Assembly (NCBI GenBank): GCA_900315875.1 | Contig: ONAX01000004.1 | Span: 1-47,825 of the forward strand | Source: an uncultured Eubacteriales bacterium | Lineage (GTDB): Bacteria; Bacillota; Clostridia; Oscillospirales; Acutalibacteraceae | Direction: 5' to 3' | DNA: 47,825 nucleotides | Part shown: positions 23,422 to 31,535 of the stretch, piece by piece | How the letters are laid out: every line of letters starts with the position of its first letter | Numbering within the stretch: the first letter of the stretch is position 1 | Notes under the pieces: generated by a model | The model's input: only the letters and a program-made list of their open reading frames with translations | The model's database searches: none | What the model was told of the DNA's origin: nothing | Translations under genes and position numbers: made by a program

Positions 23422-23897
23422 TACGAACTGTACTTTATTTATATAATATACAATTAGTAAAATAGAAAGTGTATCATAATGCAACTAAAATACGAAAAGT
23501 ATAAAATGTATATGATATACATAATGTAAAATACAATTTGTAATATTATTAATATATAATACAATACGTTATATACAAAATGTATAATATACATATAGTA
23601 GTTATAAATAGCTGCTTGTAATTATACTAAATGTAATAGTATACTGATAGTAGTATACTATCGGTAGAAATATACAAATGGTATTATACGAATGGTAAAG
23701 ATATACAGGGGGTATTATACTCAATGTAGATATATACAAATAGTAATATACTAATAGTAAATAATTACAAATGGTAGAATACGCATTGTATAATATAACA
23801 AATAGTATACTACAGACAGTATATAAATACAGAATATATAATACGAAATGTAAAATAATAATAAAATATAACAATATGTATATTGATACAACCCTAT
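23422..23897. repeat. Array of TAC-N5-GTA dyads with alternating 17/14-bp spacing
   Basis: The gap between DUF1275 and the next gene is filled by an 11-bp dyad, TAC-N5-GTA. In the core, 15 consecutive units start at 23625, 642, 656, 673, 687, 704, 718, 735, 749, 766, 780, 797, 811, 828 and 842. The intervals are 17,14,17,14 and so on without exception, a 31-bp superperiod or about three helical turns. Thirteen of the 15 match both triplets; 797 begins AAC and 828 ends ATA. The N5 sequence varies freely (for example aaatg, gaatg, agggg, tcaat). Outer units such as 23422, 449, 491, 518, 532, 574, 590 and 870 keep the dyad but lose strict spacing. Confidence 0.85.
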
Positions 23898-23951
23898 CAA
23901 AACTGTAAACTACTTTTCGACATTATGAGAGCATTTATTTCAAATTTGTTG

Positions 23952-23980
23952 TTGATTATTTCTATGTTTCGTTGTACAAT
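23952..23980 (+). promoter_or_regulatory. Promoter of the 24012 gene
   Basis: TTGATT at 23952-23957 and TACAAT at 23975-23980 with a 17-bp spacer, directly after the dyad array. Confidence 0.55.
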
Positions 23981-24011
23981 GTACTAAAAAAGAAAAGGAA
24001 GGTGCTATGCC

Positions 24012-24941
24012 ATGAAAAATGCAAAAGCAAACACTACCGAAGAATTTGCCCGCACTCAGGGCTATCTTGCGGCGAAAAAAGCAATGACAAAGCAGTCTGC
24101 GCTCGTAATGGTTGCGTCCTCTGCTGCTCTGACGTTATTTTTCCTTATGAGGATAATCGTAGCATCCGCCACTGGTAAAAAAGACGCGATATTCGCTTGT
24201 TTTTACTACTTTATGGGCGACAATTCCGTCCCCTTTATCAATCTTGGTGCCGGACTTCTGATTTTTATCTTCATGTTCATGACCACATGTGCTCTTATCG
24301 GTACATACCTCGGCGCTAAGGGCGACGACCGTGACAAGGTTCATAACGGACTGAGCTTTCTGCAGGGAACACTCGGATATGCGCTCGTGCTCACATTCGT
24401 ATTTATCCTTATTTCTCTTTGCTCGGTATCAGTAATGTATCAGGCTTCGCGTATTGAGCATCTTAAATCGTATTCTACTGTCGGTGGAGTAAATCACGGC
24501 TGGCTGTTTTTCGATACCTTTGTATTCGGTGTAATTTTTGTTACTACAATCATCTGCCTGCTGCGCTATGTTTCTTCTCTCAAGAAGGCAACCGACGGCA
24601 TCTGCCTGAACACCAACGGAACTATTGTTACAATAGTAGTATCCTTTGTATGTGCACTTGTGTTCTTCGTTGCATTCTTCATTTCACTTGGCAACCTTGT
24701 AATGCCGATCGATGTCGGTGAAACTATCCAGTTCTCCTATGTCGGAGCTGCTGCTGCCGATGTTCTGATTACAGCTGCAATCACAACGATTGCCGCATGC
24801 ACCGGCTTTATTACAATCAGCTATCACGCAGGAGTTTCCGAGGTTTCGAGAATGGTAAATGCAAGCTACTACAGAGCTGCTGCAGGATATGCCGGTTCTA
24901 AGACTGTCAATACGACCGCAGAGGATGTTACCAAGGAATAA
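24012..24941 (+). CDS. Polytopic membrane protein, unknown family
   Basis: I do not recognise this 309-residue protein. It has a hydrophilic N-terminus of about 30 residues and six predicted membrane helices (about 30-50, 75-98, 112-140, 160-182, 203-228, 240-265), then a Ser/Thr/Asp-rich tail. The loop AKGDDRDKVHNGL and the segment ISYHAGVSEVSRMVNASYYRAAAG stand out. It uses C/T-rich favoured codons, suggesting fair expression. ATG 24012 follows GGAAGG. It heads a three-gene block of envelope proteins lying between two TAC-N5-GTA arrays. Confidence 0.75.
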   Translation: MKNAKANTTEEFARTQGYLAAKKAMTKQSALVMVASSAALTLFFLMRIIVASATGKKDAIFACFYYFMGDNSVPFINLGAGLLIFIFMFMTTCALIGTYLGAKGDDRDKVHNGLSFLQGTLGYALVLTFVFILISLCSVSVMYQASRIEHLKSYSTVGGVNHGWLFFDTFVFGVIFVTTIICLLRYVSSLKKATDGICLNTNGTIVTIVVSFVCALVFFVAFFISLGNLVMPIDVGETIQFSYVGAAAADVLITAAITTIAACTGFITISYHAGVSEVSRMVNASYYRAAAGYAGSKTVNTTAEDVTKE

Positions 24942-24957
24942 TAACGTTTTGTCAGAT

Positions 24958-24989
24958 GATCGGGGCTGATTATTCAGCTCCGATTTTCG
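24958..24989 (+). terminator. Intrinsic terminator after the 24012 gene
   Basis: ATCGGGGCTGA (24959-24969) pairs with TCAGCTCCGAT (24974-24984) with one mismatch, loop TTAT, followed by TTTTCGC. Confidence 0.7.
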
Positions 24990-25015
24990 CTGTATGGAAC
25001 TGATGGGGGAATAAT

Positions 25016-26068
25016 ATGGATAACGGTTTTATGTTTACTCAAAAGGAATTTGACAAATATACTGATAACAGCGCATTTATGGCGAAAGCCTTTACACCCG
25101 GAAGGCTTGTCCTTCCCCTGATTGCAGTGCTCGCGGCCGGTGTTTCTATGCTGGTGGGTGGCTTGACGCTGAACGGAGCATATGGATCTCTGTCGGAGCT
25201 AATAAAAACAAACCCTTCATCTTTTTCTCAGATGCCGCTTGTTTTTGCATTTGTTGATGCTGTTTTTTTAATCGGCATCGGCATTGCACTTTTTCGCTCA
25301 TCATCAGCCGGGGGAAGAAAAATCCCTTCTGTGTCGTCTGTTGTCCTGCTTGCAGGAAGCGCTGTTTCGCTTGCGGTTTCTCTGTGGGCAATGTTCCTTA
25401 TGCTTTCAGCTCCGGGCAATGGTTCGGATAATATTATGAATCTGGAAGAGAAAAAGCTCGTCGTGCTTATTATATGGGCAGTTCCCCTGGTGCTGCTTTT
25501 TCTGCAGTCATTTTGCGGAATATTTTTCTACTGGAATGTTACCCGTACTCTTTCAGGAAAGGGACTTTTCAAAGGCGGAGCAAAGCTGTATTCGATATTT
25601 TCTGATCTGCTGGCTGTATGCACGGCAATAGTCGGTCTGCTGTCTATGAATTACCTGATGACTGCCGTAATTCTGCTTCTGCAGTTTCCGCTCGCAATAA
25701 TAGCTGCCATCTATGCGAGGATATACGTAACTGCTGTGCGCGCTGCGGACAGGTCCATAAGCATGGGAGGCGTGAATTTCTTTATGGGCGAAAATGGAGG
25801 AGCGGCACAGTATTACCAGTCGGCTTATACTTCTCCGCAGGAGCCGGATGACAGTGCTGCTCCCGAAAATATAAGCATGCAAAGTTCATCCGAAAGTCCG
25901 CTGAGCAGAGATATTGGTATTTCCCCGATAAGCTACAGTGCAGATTCAATACCGGGCATCGTACCCGATGAACCTGCATTGCAAGAGGAAACTGAGTGCC
26001 CCATGTGCGGCAGGAAAAATCCGGAAGAGGAAAGCTTCTGTAAGGGTTGCGGATACAAGCTCAGGTAA
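25016..26068 (+). CDS. Membrane protein with C-terminal zinc ribbon
   Basis: This 350-residue protein has about six hydrophobic segments in residues 28-240, then a Ser/Pro/Glu-rich linker. It ends in a zinc ribbon, CPMCGRKNPEEESFCKGCGYKL, with two C-x2-C knuckles. The family is not known to me; the design is common among Ruminococcus membrane proteins, in which a cytoplasmic zinc ribbon caps a small integral domain. The start is ATG 25016 after GGGGG. A 112-bp gap with its own promoter separates it from the next lipoprotein gene. Confidence 0.75.
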   Translation: MDNGFMFTQKEFDKYTDNSAFMAKAFTPGRLVLPLIAVLAAGVSMLVGGLTLNGAYGSLSELIKTNPSSFSQMPLVFAFVDAVFLIGIGIALFRSSSAGGRKIPSVSSVVLLAGSAVSLAVSLWAMFLMLSAPGNGSDNIMNLEEKKLVVLIIWAVPLVLLFLQSFCGIFFYWNVTRTLSGKGLFKGGAKLYSIFSDLLAVCTAIVGLLSMNYLMTAVILLLQFPLAIIAAIYARIYVTAVRAADRSISMGGVNFFMGENGGAAQYYQSAYTSPQEPDDSAAPENISMQSSSESPLSRDIGISPISYSADSIPGIVPDEPALQEETECPMCGRKNPEEESFCKGCGYKLR

Positions 26069-26101
26069 ACGGAATATTTTTTCTTCAAAGTCGCTTTTTA
26101 C

Positions 26102-26130
26102 TTGATATTTGCGTTGATTTATGGTACAAT
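26102..26130 (+). promoter_or_regulatory. Promoter of the 26181 lipoprotein gene
   Basis: TTGATA at 26102-26107 and TACAAT at 26125-26130 with a 17-bp spacer. Confidence 0.55.
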
Positions 26131-26180
26131 ATTAAAGTTAATCGGAAAAGAAGAAAATAGGCCTATACAGGGAGGAAATT

Positions 26181-26711
26181 ATGAAAAAAATATTACTAAT
26201 TGTATTATCACTTGCACTTGTGCTCAGCTTTTCCGGCTGTTTAGGCGCAGGCGGCAATAAGCTGGAGGGCATCAGCTTGAGCGATGCATCAGAGGTTTCC
26301 GGCGTGACTGACGATAAATATGACAACGACCTCAAGGGACTTGAAAAATATCTCATTGACCTGAAGTACATTCCCGAAAAGGCAGTTGCTACCGAGATGA
26401 TGAGCGCAGTAATCGGTGCCGAAAAGGGTGACAGATACAACTACAACATCGATTCAAGTTCTGTTTATGTTGAGCTTTATGAATATGATATTAATAATCT
26501 TAACAGCGATGCAAAGCGAGTTATCGGAGAGATCAAGGAAACGGGCAGCTTCCATGTTTTCGACAGTAATTCTGATCAGGATGTTATTGCGGCTGAACTG
26601 TCCTATAACGGTAAGTATCTTCTCATTTATACCGGCGGCGACGGCAATGACGATCTGAAGCAGCGCAAGTCGGATTTCACTAAGGCAGTAAAAGAATTTC
26701 ATAAGGGTTAA
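26181..26711 (+). CDS. Lipoprotein of unknown function
   Basis: This 176-residue protein has a clear lipoprotein signal, MKKILLIVLSLALVLSFSGC, with Cys 20 as the acylation site. The mature part is small, acidic and mixed alpha/beta, with KGLEKYLIDLKYIP, AEMMSAVIG-like and LSYNGKYLLIYTGGDGND phrases. It resembles DUF4358-type lipoproteins in size and in the pairing of a conserved early IGA/EKG stretch with a late LLIYTG, but I cannot confirm the family. Good ribosome site (GGGAGG), own promoter and terminator. Confidence 0.75.
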   Translation: MKKILLIVLSLALVLSFSGCLGAGGNKLEGISLSDASEVSGVTDDKYDNDLKGLEKYLIDLKYIPEKAVATEMMSAVIGAEKGDRYNYNIDSSSVYVELYEYDINNLNSDAKRVIGEIKETGSFHVFDSNSDQDVIAAELSYNGKYLLIYTGGDGNDDLKQRKSDFTKAVKEFHKG

Positions 26712-26716
26712 AACAT

Positions 26717-26746
26717 AACCGTCGGATATGTTCCGACGGTTTTCTT
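26717..26746 (+). terminator. Intrinsic terminator after the lipoprotein gene
   Basis: CCGTCGGA (26719-26726) and TCCGACGG (26732-26739) are perfect complements followed by TTTTC. Confidence 0.85.
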
Positions 26747-26749
26747 TTA

Positions 26750-27083
26750 AACTAATAGTATATAAAAAAGTATACATGATATAGATATCAACAAATAGTA
26801 GTAAATACAGATAGTATATCATAATATACTATATACTATATGTAATTTATGCTGTATAATACAGTGGAATTATACGAAAAGTATATAAACGTATTGTATA
26901 TAATATAATAAATTCTACTATATGTTTGTATAATATTTAGAAATAATACAAAACGTATAAATAATGGCTAATAGAGCTACAAAAAGTATATAATCAATAT
27001 ATAGTACAATCTGTATAATACTATTTGTTTATTGCAAAAGCAGTATACAAAGAGTATTACCAAATGATTTATTACAAATAGTT
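26750..27083. repeat. Second, degenerate TAC-N5-GTA array
   Basis: The same dyad recurs with full or near matches starting at 26750 (AAC), 773, 790 (AAC), 806, 834, 873, 888 (AAC), 916, 947, 978, 27005, 27019, 27046, 27058 and 27073. Intervals of 14, 17 and 31 bp recur (773-790, 916-947, 947-978, 27005-27019), but the strict alternation of the first array is blurred by indels. It fills the gap after the lipoprotein terminator, so this family of repeats is dispersed. The rest of the gap to 27320 shows nothing definite. Confidence 0.7.
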
Positions 27084-27324
27084 GTTATTATTATTTCTGG
27101 ACCGTTTTGATTTGCGTCAAGAATTTAAAAAGACGTTATGAAAGTAAATATATGATGTTATGCTTACATCAAGATTCAGCAAATAAACATGAATAATCAG
27201 ATGTTCCCACAGATATTCTGCAATGGTGTTGCGTCTCGTTTGATAAAAGCACACATCAGAGTAACACAATCGTACATTTTCTTTGTAAATGAAATAATGG
27301 TGTAATGTTACACCGGAGTTTTGA

Positions 27325-27353
27325 TTGACAAGAATGTTTATTTGAAGTATACT
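27325..27353 (+). promoter_or_regulatory. Strong promoter of the repeat-domain secreted protein
   Basis: TTGACA at 27325-27330 and TATACT at 27348-27353 with 17-bp spacing; the start codon is 40 bp downstream behind GGGAGG. Confidence 0.7.
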
Positions 27354-27393
27354 TATACAAAGGTTTTGTCTAAACTAAAAGGGAGGCAGTGTT

Positions 27394-28464
27394 ATGAAAA
27401 GTTTTTGTAATATAGCTTTACGCCGGACGGCAGCTTTTTTGCTTGCGGGAATAATAGCTGCAGGCAGTTCCTACGTGACGGCAGCGGCATTGGATGATAA
27501 TAATGCTGAAAATGAGAATACTATAGCTATTACAGGGAGTTATTGCAATAGCAGCGAATGGGATCAGTATGAGCTTCCTATTGTTGAAATAGATCCACCT
27601 CTCAGAAACTATTCAAAGGTTAATTCAGAGAAAATTTCCATTGGCTCAAGAATCAGCCTTACAGGTGTTGGCAGCGGCGGAGCAGGTGGATATACATATT
27701 CCTATTACTACAAGCGCACCGATGCAAAATTGTGGTATACAATTGGCGAAGAAAACACGACTGAAACGTCAGCTCGCTTTACACCAACTTCGGTAGGCAA
27801 TTTTGAGCTTAAAGTTGTAACGAAGGATGCCGATGGTGATACTGCAGAAAAGAAATTTGCAGTCAGCGTGGTTGACGGCAAATCGACAGCTTTCAAGAAT
27901 AACTCTACGATTAACGTGACAGGCGCAAAGCCGGGAACGAAGATAAAGCTCACAGGTGTTGCAGAAGGAACAGGTAAGTACAAATACGCTTTCTACTATA
28001 AAAGAACAACCGCTAGACAGTGGTACATTATCGGAACAGAATTCTCTGATACGAATATGGCTCAGTTCACTCCGAAGACAGAGGGCGAGTTCAACGTAAA
28101 GGTTGATATAATTGACGAAAACGGTGAAATCGTCAGCCGCCAGTTCGCAGTATCGATCAGCAATGATTATGCGATAGAGACATCAATGAAGAACAGATCC
28201 AGTGTTGATACGGAAATCGCACCTGTTAACAGCAGAATTACGATCACAGGTGCTGCAACACGCGGCACAGCACCGTACAAATATGCATACTATTATAAAC
28301 GGGCTGCAGCGAAAAACTGGAAGGTAATCGGAGAAGAATTCTCCGACGCAAAGACAGCCAGTGTCAAGCTCAGAAATGAGGGCGACTTTATTATAAAGGT
28401 CTGCGTCAAGGATTCGAGCGGTGCTATGGTCAGCAAGAATTTTGATGTGACGATAACTGCATGA
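27394..28464 (+). CDS. Secreted protein with three Ig-like triple-tyrosine repeats
   Basis: This 356-residue protein has a signal peptide (hydrophobic to about residue 30, AAA-type cleavage) and three repeats of about 90 residues starting near 75, 165 and 265. Each repeat opens with a short SKI/STI..G turn, carries a central YTYSYYYKR, YKYAFYYKR or YKYAYYYKR, then W..IG(E/T)E and F.(P/L)...G.F..KV. The fold is probably an Ig-like beta sandwich of the Y_Y_Y type found in clostridial surface proteins. No anchor motif or catalytic domain is visible, so it is likely secreted and binds a partner or glycan. The function is inferred only. Confidence 0.8.
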   Translation: MKSFCNIALRRTAAFLLAGIIAAGSSYVTAAALDDNNAENENTIAITGSYCNSSEWDQYELPIVEIDPPLRNYSKVNSEKISIGSRISLTGVGSGGAGGYTYSYYYKRTDAKLWYTIGEENTTETSARFTPTSVGNFELKVVTKDADGDTAEKKFAVSVVDGKSTAFKNNSTINVTGAKPGTKIKLTGVAEGTGKYKYAFYYKRTTARQWYIIGTEFSDTNMAQFTPKTEGEFNVKVDIIDENGEIVSRQFAVSISNDYAIETSMKNRSSVDTEIAPVNSRITITGAATRGTAPYKYAYYYKRAAAKNWKVIGEEFSDAKTASVKLRNEGDFIIKVCVKDSSGAMVSKNFDVTITA

Positions 28465-28492
28465 TACAAAAAAGCAAAAACTGATAACCTAA

Positions 28493-28523
28493 GACCCCGT
28501 TCCCTCGAGGAGCGGGGTTTTGT
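28493..28523 (+). terminator. Intrinsic terminator after the secreted repeat protein
   Basis: ACCCCG and CGGGGT outer arms with further pairing (TCC/GGA) around CTCGAG, followed by TTTTGTTTG. Confidence 0.75.
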
Positions 28524-28550
28524 TTGTCTTTGCTAATATACAAAAGTGAG

Positions 28551-28574
28551 TTAATGCGTTGTAAATCGCATTAA
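28551..28574. other. Perfect 8-bp hairpin before the phage cluster
   Basis: TTAATGCG (28551-28558) and CGCATTAA (28567-28574) are complements around an 8-nt loop. It lies in the non-coding left edge of the phage cluster; role unknown. Confidence 0.45.
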
Positions 28575-28611
28575 AACGGTACAATTGTAAACAAATTATT
28601 AACAATTTGGG

Positions 28612-28639
28612 GTGAGTTGACCTTTTTAGGTCAACTCAC
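28612..28639. other. Perfect 11-bp inverted repeat at the left edge of the phage cluster
   Basis: GTGAGTTGACC (28612-28622) and GGTCAACTCAC (28629-28639) flank TTTTTA. It sits 40 bp before the small terminase gene. It could be a packaging or operator site or a leader hairpin. I find no second copy at the right edge, so it is not an obvious attachment repeat. Confidence 0.55.
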
Positions 28640-28677
28640 TATTGCTTTTAGGGGTATAAGTGAAAGGGGGTGTGAGC

Positions 28678-29154
28678 TTGAACACAAACAAAGAGGGGCT
28701 CACAGCAAGGGAAAAACGATTCTGTGCGGCTATGGCGGATGGTTCCAACGTTCGAGAGGCTGCAAGGGCGGCAGGTTACAGTCAGCCGGATCGTGCCGGC
28801 GCGGAGCTTATGCTCAGGCAGGATATTGCCGCGGAGCTGGACGCGCGTTTTGCCGCACGGGCAAAGAATTGCCGCAGAATGGCTCTTGCAGGGTATGAAA
28901 GGCTTGCGTTCGGCAGTGTTTCCGACGCGGTGCGGCTGATGTTTGAGGAGGACCCGCTGGGCGGCGGCTTTTCGGGGTACGACCTTTTCAATGTTTCGGA
29001 AATACGCAGACCTAAGGACGGCGCGATGGAGATAAAATTCTTCGACAGGATTCGCGCCCTTGAAAAGCTGGAGGCTGCAGTTGACGACAGCGAAACAAGG
29101 CTTGCAGATTTCTATTCGGCACTTATGAAAAGCGGAGAGGAGAGGGATAATTGA
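28678..29154 (+). CDS. Phage terminase small subunit
   Basis: A TTG start at 28678 behind AAAGGGGG is most likely; GTG 28660 and 28672 are too early or overlap the ribosome site. The 158-residue product has the Terminase_2 N-terminus LTAREKRFCAAMADGSNVREAARAAGY with its helix-turn-helix, then a basic helical region and an acidic C-terminus with DSETRLADFYSAL. It would recognise the packaging site and hand DNA to the large subunit. It is first in a run of 17 tightly packed genes on one strand, and overlaps the next gene. Confidence 0.85.
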   Translation: MNTNKEGLTAREKRFCAAMADGSNVREAARAAGYSQPDRAGAELMLRQDIAAELDARFAARAKNCRRMALAGYERLAFGSVSDAVRLMFEEDPLGGGFSGYDLFNVSEIRRPKDGAMEIKFFDRIRALEKLEAAVDDSETRLADFYSALMKSGEERDN

Positions 29155-30404
29155 AATTTACTTCTTTTTCTGAAAAACAACTGCAGCTTCTCAGCTGGTG
29201 GTGCCGCGACGGCAGTGATGACGGAATAATCTGTGACGGCGCAGTGCGAAGCGGCAAAACGCTTTGCATGAGCGTATCATTTGTAAGCTGGGCTATGGCA
29301 TGCTTCGACGGCGGCAGCTTCGCTGTCTGCGGAAAGACAATCCGCTCGGTGCGTCGGAATCTTGTGGTGCCGCTGCTTTCAGTGATAAGGAGTATCGGCT
29401 TCAAAGCTGAGGAAAAACCATCGTCGAATATTATTTATATATCCGGCGGCGGACGTACAAACACCTTTTACCTTTTCGGCGGCAGAGATGAGGGCTCGGC
29501 TGCTCTTATCCAGGGCATGACTCTGTGCGGAGTGATGTTTGACGAAGCTGCGCTTATGCCGAGAAGTTTTGTTGAGCAGGCAGTTGCGCGCTGCTCTGTG
29601 GAGGGCTCCAAGATGTGGTTCAACTGTAACCCGGAATATCCGCAGCACTGGTTCAACCTTGAGTGGATAAAAAAGGCAAATGAAAAAAACCTTTTGTACA
29701 TGCGCTTTCGCATGGAGGATAACCCTTCTTTGTCGCAGTCCATGATTGACAGATACAAAAAGCTGTATTCCGGGTCCTTTTACAGAAGGTACGTGCTGGG
29801 AGAATGGGCGGCGACCGAAGGACTGGTTTACCCCTTTATGTCGGAGGATGGAATGTACTGCGACGTGCCGGCCGGCGGTTTTGAGGAATATGTCATCTCA
29901 TGTGACTACGGCACCGTAAACCCGTCCTCCTTCGGACTGTGGGGATTGCAGTGCGGCGTTTGGTACAGGATAGACGAATATTACTACAGCTCGCGAAGGG
30001 AGGGCTTTTCCCGAACGGATGAGGAGCACTATGCGGGGCTTGAGGCGCTCGCTGGCGACAGGGATATAACCTGTGTCATAGTTGACCCGTCGGCTGCAAG
30101 CTTTATCGAGGTAATACGCCGTCACGGGAAGTTCGATGTCATGCCGGCAAAGAACAATGTTATCGACGGCATACGTCAGGTCAGTACGGCGCTTAAGGAA
30201 GGGCGGCTCAGGATATGCCGCAGCTGCAGCGACTGCAGAAGAGAATTCGGTCTTTACCGGTGGGAAAGCAGCGGACGTGATGCTCCGCGCAAGGAGGATG
30301 ACCATGCAATGGACGATGTGAGGTATTTTACGGCAACATATCTTACGGGCAGCGGCGACGAAATATTCGCAGTTGCCCTTGACAGGCAGGAGGTGATTTA
30401 TTGA
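29151..30404 (+). CDS. Phage terminase large subunit (PBSX type)
   Basis: It starts at TTG 29151, overlapping the preceding stop, behind GGAGAGG. The 417 residues contain the ATPase Walker A-like GAVRSGKTLCMS near 27, Walker B CGVMFDEAALM near 127 and coupling motif NCNPEYPQHWF. The C-terminal RNase H-like nuclease shows its acidic residues in SCDYGTVNPSS, VIVDPSA and HAMDDVRYF. All needed catalytic residues appear intact, so DNA packaging activity is plausible. It matches PBSX-like terminases in length and order. Confidence 0.93.
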   Translation: MKFTSFSEKQLQLLSWWCRDGSDDGIICDGAVRSGKTLCMSVSFVSWAMACFDGGSFAVCGKTIRSVRRNLVVPLLSVIRSIGFKAEEKPSSNIIYISGGGRTNTFYLFGGRDEGSAALIQGMTLCGVMFDEAALMPRSFVEQAVARCSVEGSKMWFNCNPEYPQHWFNLEWIKKANEKNLLYMRFRMEDNPSLSQSMIDRYKKLYSGSFYRRYVLGEWAATEGLVYPFMSEDGMYCDVPAGGFEEYVISCDYGTVNPSSFGLWGLQCGVWYRIDEYYYSSRREGFSRTDEEHYAGLEALAGDRDITCVIVDPSAASFIEVIRRHGKFDVMPAKNNVIDGIRQVSTALKEGRLRICRSCSDCRREFGLYRWESSGRDAPRKEDDHAMDDVRYFTATYLTGSGDEIFAVALDRQEVIY

Positions 30405-31531
30405 AATTGTTCGGGAAAAAGAAGGACAGTGCCGCGCCTGCACTGCAGACGGCGGACGGCAGGGAGCGTTTTATTCCAGGCCAGCTCAAGGATGCATATG
30501 CCGGCGGCTGCGAGCGCAGGCTATACCGCAGTCTGAGAGAATCCATCCCTGTTATCGACGCTGCTATCTATAAGATAGTGCGGCTGACGGGCGGCTTTTC
30601 GGTTGAATGCAGCAACAGCAACGCACAGGCGATGATGGACAGCTTTGTGTCGGATGTGAATGTAAACGGAATATCCTCGGGACTTGAAAGCTTTATCGCG
30701 GAGTATCTGGAGCAGCTTCTGACCTACGGAACGGCGGTCGGCGAAATGCTTGTCGGCAGCGGTGGTATCTGCGGTCTTTACAACAGCTCGCTTGATTATG
30801 TCGGGATAGAGATGGGCGAGGACCCGCTGCAGCTTAAAATATTCGCCCTCAACGGGCTTGGCGGCAAAAGAGAGGTAGAATATCCGGAGCTTGTTCTGTG
30901 CAGCGCTATCATGCCGGAGCCGGGCAGGCTGTACGGCACATCCATTCTGCGAGGACTGCCCTTTGTCAGCGATATTCTTATGAAAATACTGACGGCAGTC
31001 GGCAATAACTGGGACAGGATAGGAAACGTCCGCTTTGCAGTGACCTACAAGCCCGGCGAAAACGAAAGGAGCTTTTCAAAGGACAGGGCTATGCAGATAG
31101 CCTCGGAATGGACAAAGGCTATGAAAAGCCGTGAGCCGAAAGATTTTGTGGCAGTGGGGGATGTAAGCATACATGCCATCGGTGCGGACAACATTGTCCC
31201 CGACTCATCCGTCCCGGTGCGGCAGATACTGGAGCAGATAACGGCGAAGCTTTCCATACCGCCGTTCCTGCTGGGATTATCGTGGTCTACCACGGAGCGC
31301 ATGTCCTCTCAGCAGAGCGACATGCTGACAAGCGAGCTTGAATATTACCGCAGGATACTGGGAGGAGTTATTCGCAGGATTTGCCGTATGCAGCTCAAGC
31401 TTTCGGGATTTGGCGGAACGTGCCGCGTAAAGTGGGACAATATTAACCTGCAGGACGAAGTCGAGCTTGCAAAGGCAAGACTTTACAATGCGCAGGCTGA
31501 GGAAACAGAAAACAGAACAAGAAAGGAATGA
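30401..31531 (+). CDS. Phage portal protein
   Basis: It starts at TTG 30401 with a 4-bp overlap. The 376-residue protein fits an HK97/PBSX-type portal: a basic N-terminus, RSLRESIPVIDAAIYKIVRL, then the wing/crown core with YGTAVGEMLV and LYGTSILRGL, then the stem-like FLLGLSWSTTERMSSQQ and a long C-terminal helix with WDNINLQDEVELAKARLYNAQAEE. It would form the dodecameric DNA entry ring. Length is at the low end for the family but no gap is obvious. Confidence 0.88.
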   Translation: MKLFGKKKDSAAPALQTADGRERFIPGQLKDAYAGGCERRLYRSLRESIPVIDAAIYKIVRLTGGFSVECSNSNAQAMMDSFVSDVNVNGISSGLESFIAEYLEQLLTYGTAVGEMLVGSGGICGLYNSSLDYVGIEMGEDPLQLKIFALNGLGGKREVEYPELVLCSAIMPEPGRLYGTSILRGLPFVSDILMKILTAVGNNWDRIGNVRFAVTYKPGENERSFSKDRAMQIASEWTKAMKSREPKDFVAVGDVSIHAIGADNIVPDSSVPVRQILEQITAKLSIPPFLLGLSWSTTERMSSQQSDMLTSELEYYRRILGGVIRRICRMQLKLSGFGGTCRVKWDNINLQDEVELAKARLYNAQAEETENRTRKE

Positions 31532-31535
31532 TAAT

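Noticed and set aside
23625-23852. CRISPR array
   Set aside because: The superperiod is 31 bp but only triplets are conserved; there is no repeat of 20 bp or more, no spacers and no cas genes.
23602-23874. A 90-residue minus-strand open frame rich in Tyr and Ile
   Set aside because: It is a by-product of the TAC-N5-GTA array, whose GTA/TAC triplets read as Tyr codons; it has no ribosome site.
27084-27320. Riboswitch or small RNA upstream of the secreted repeat protein
   Set aside because: I saw no recognised aptamer core or strong hairpin with a T run in this gap.
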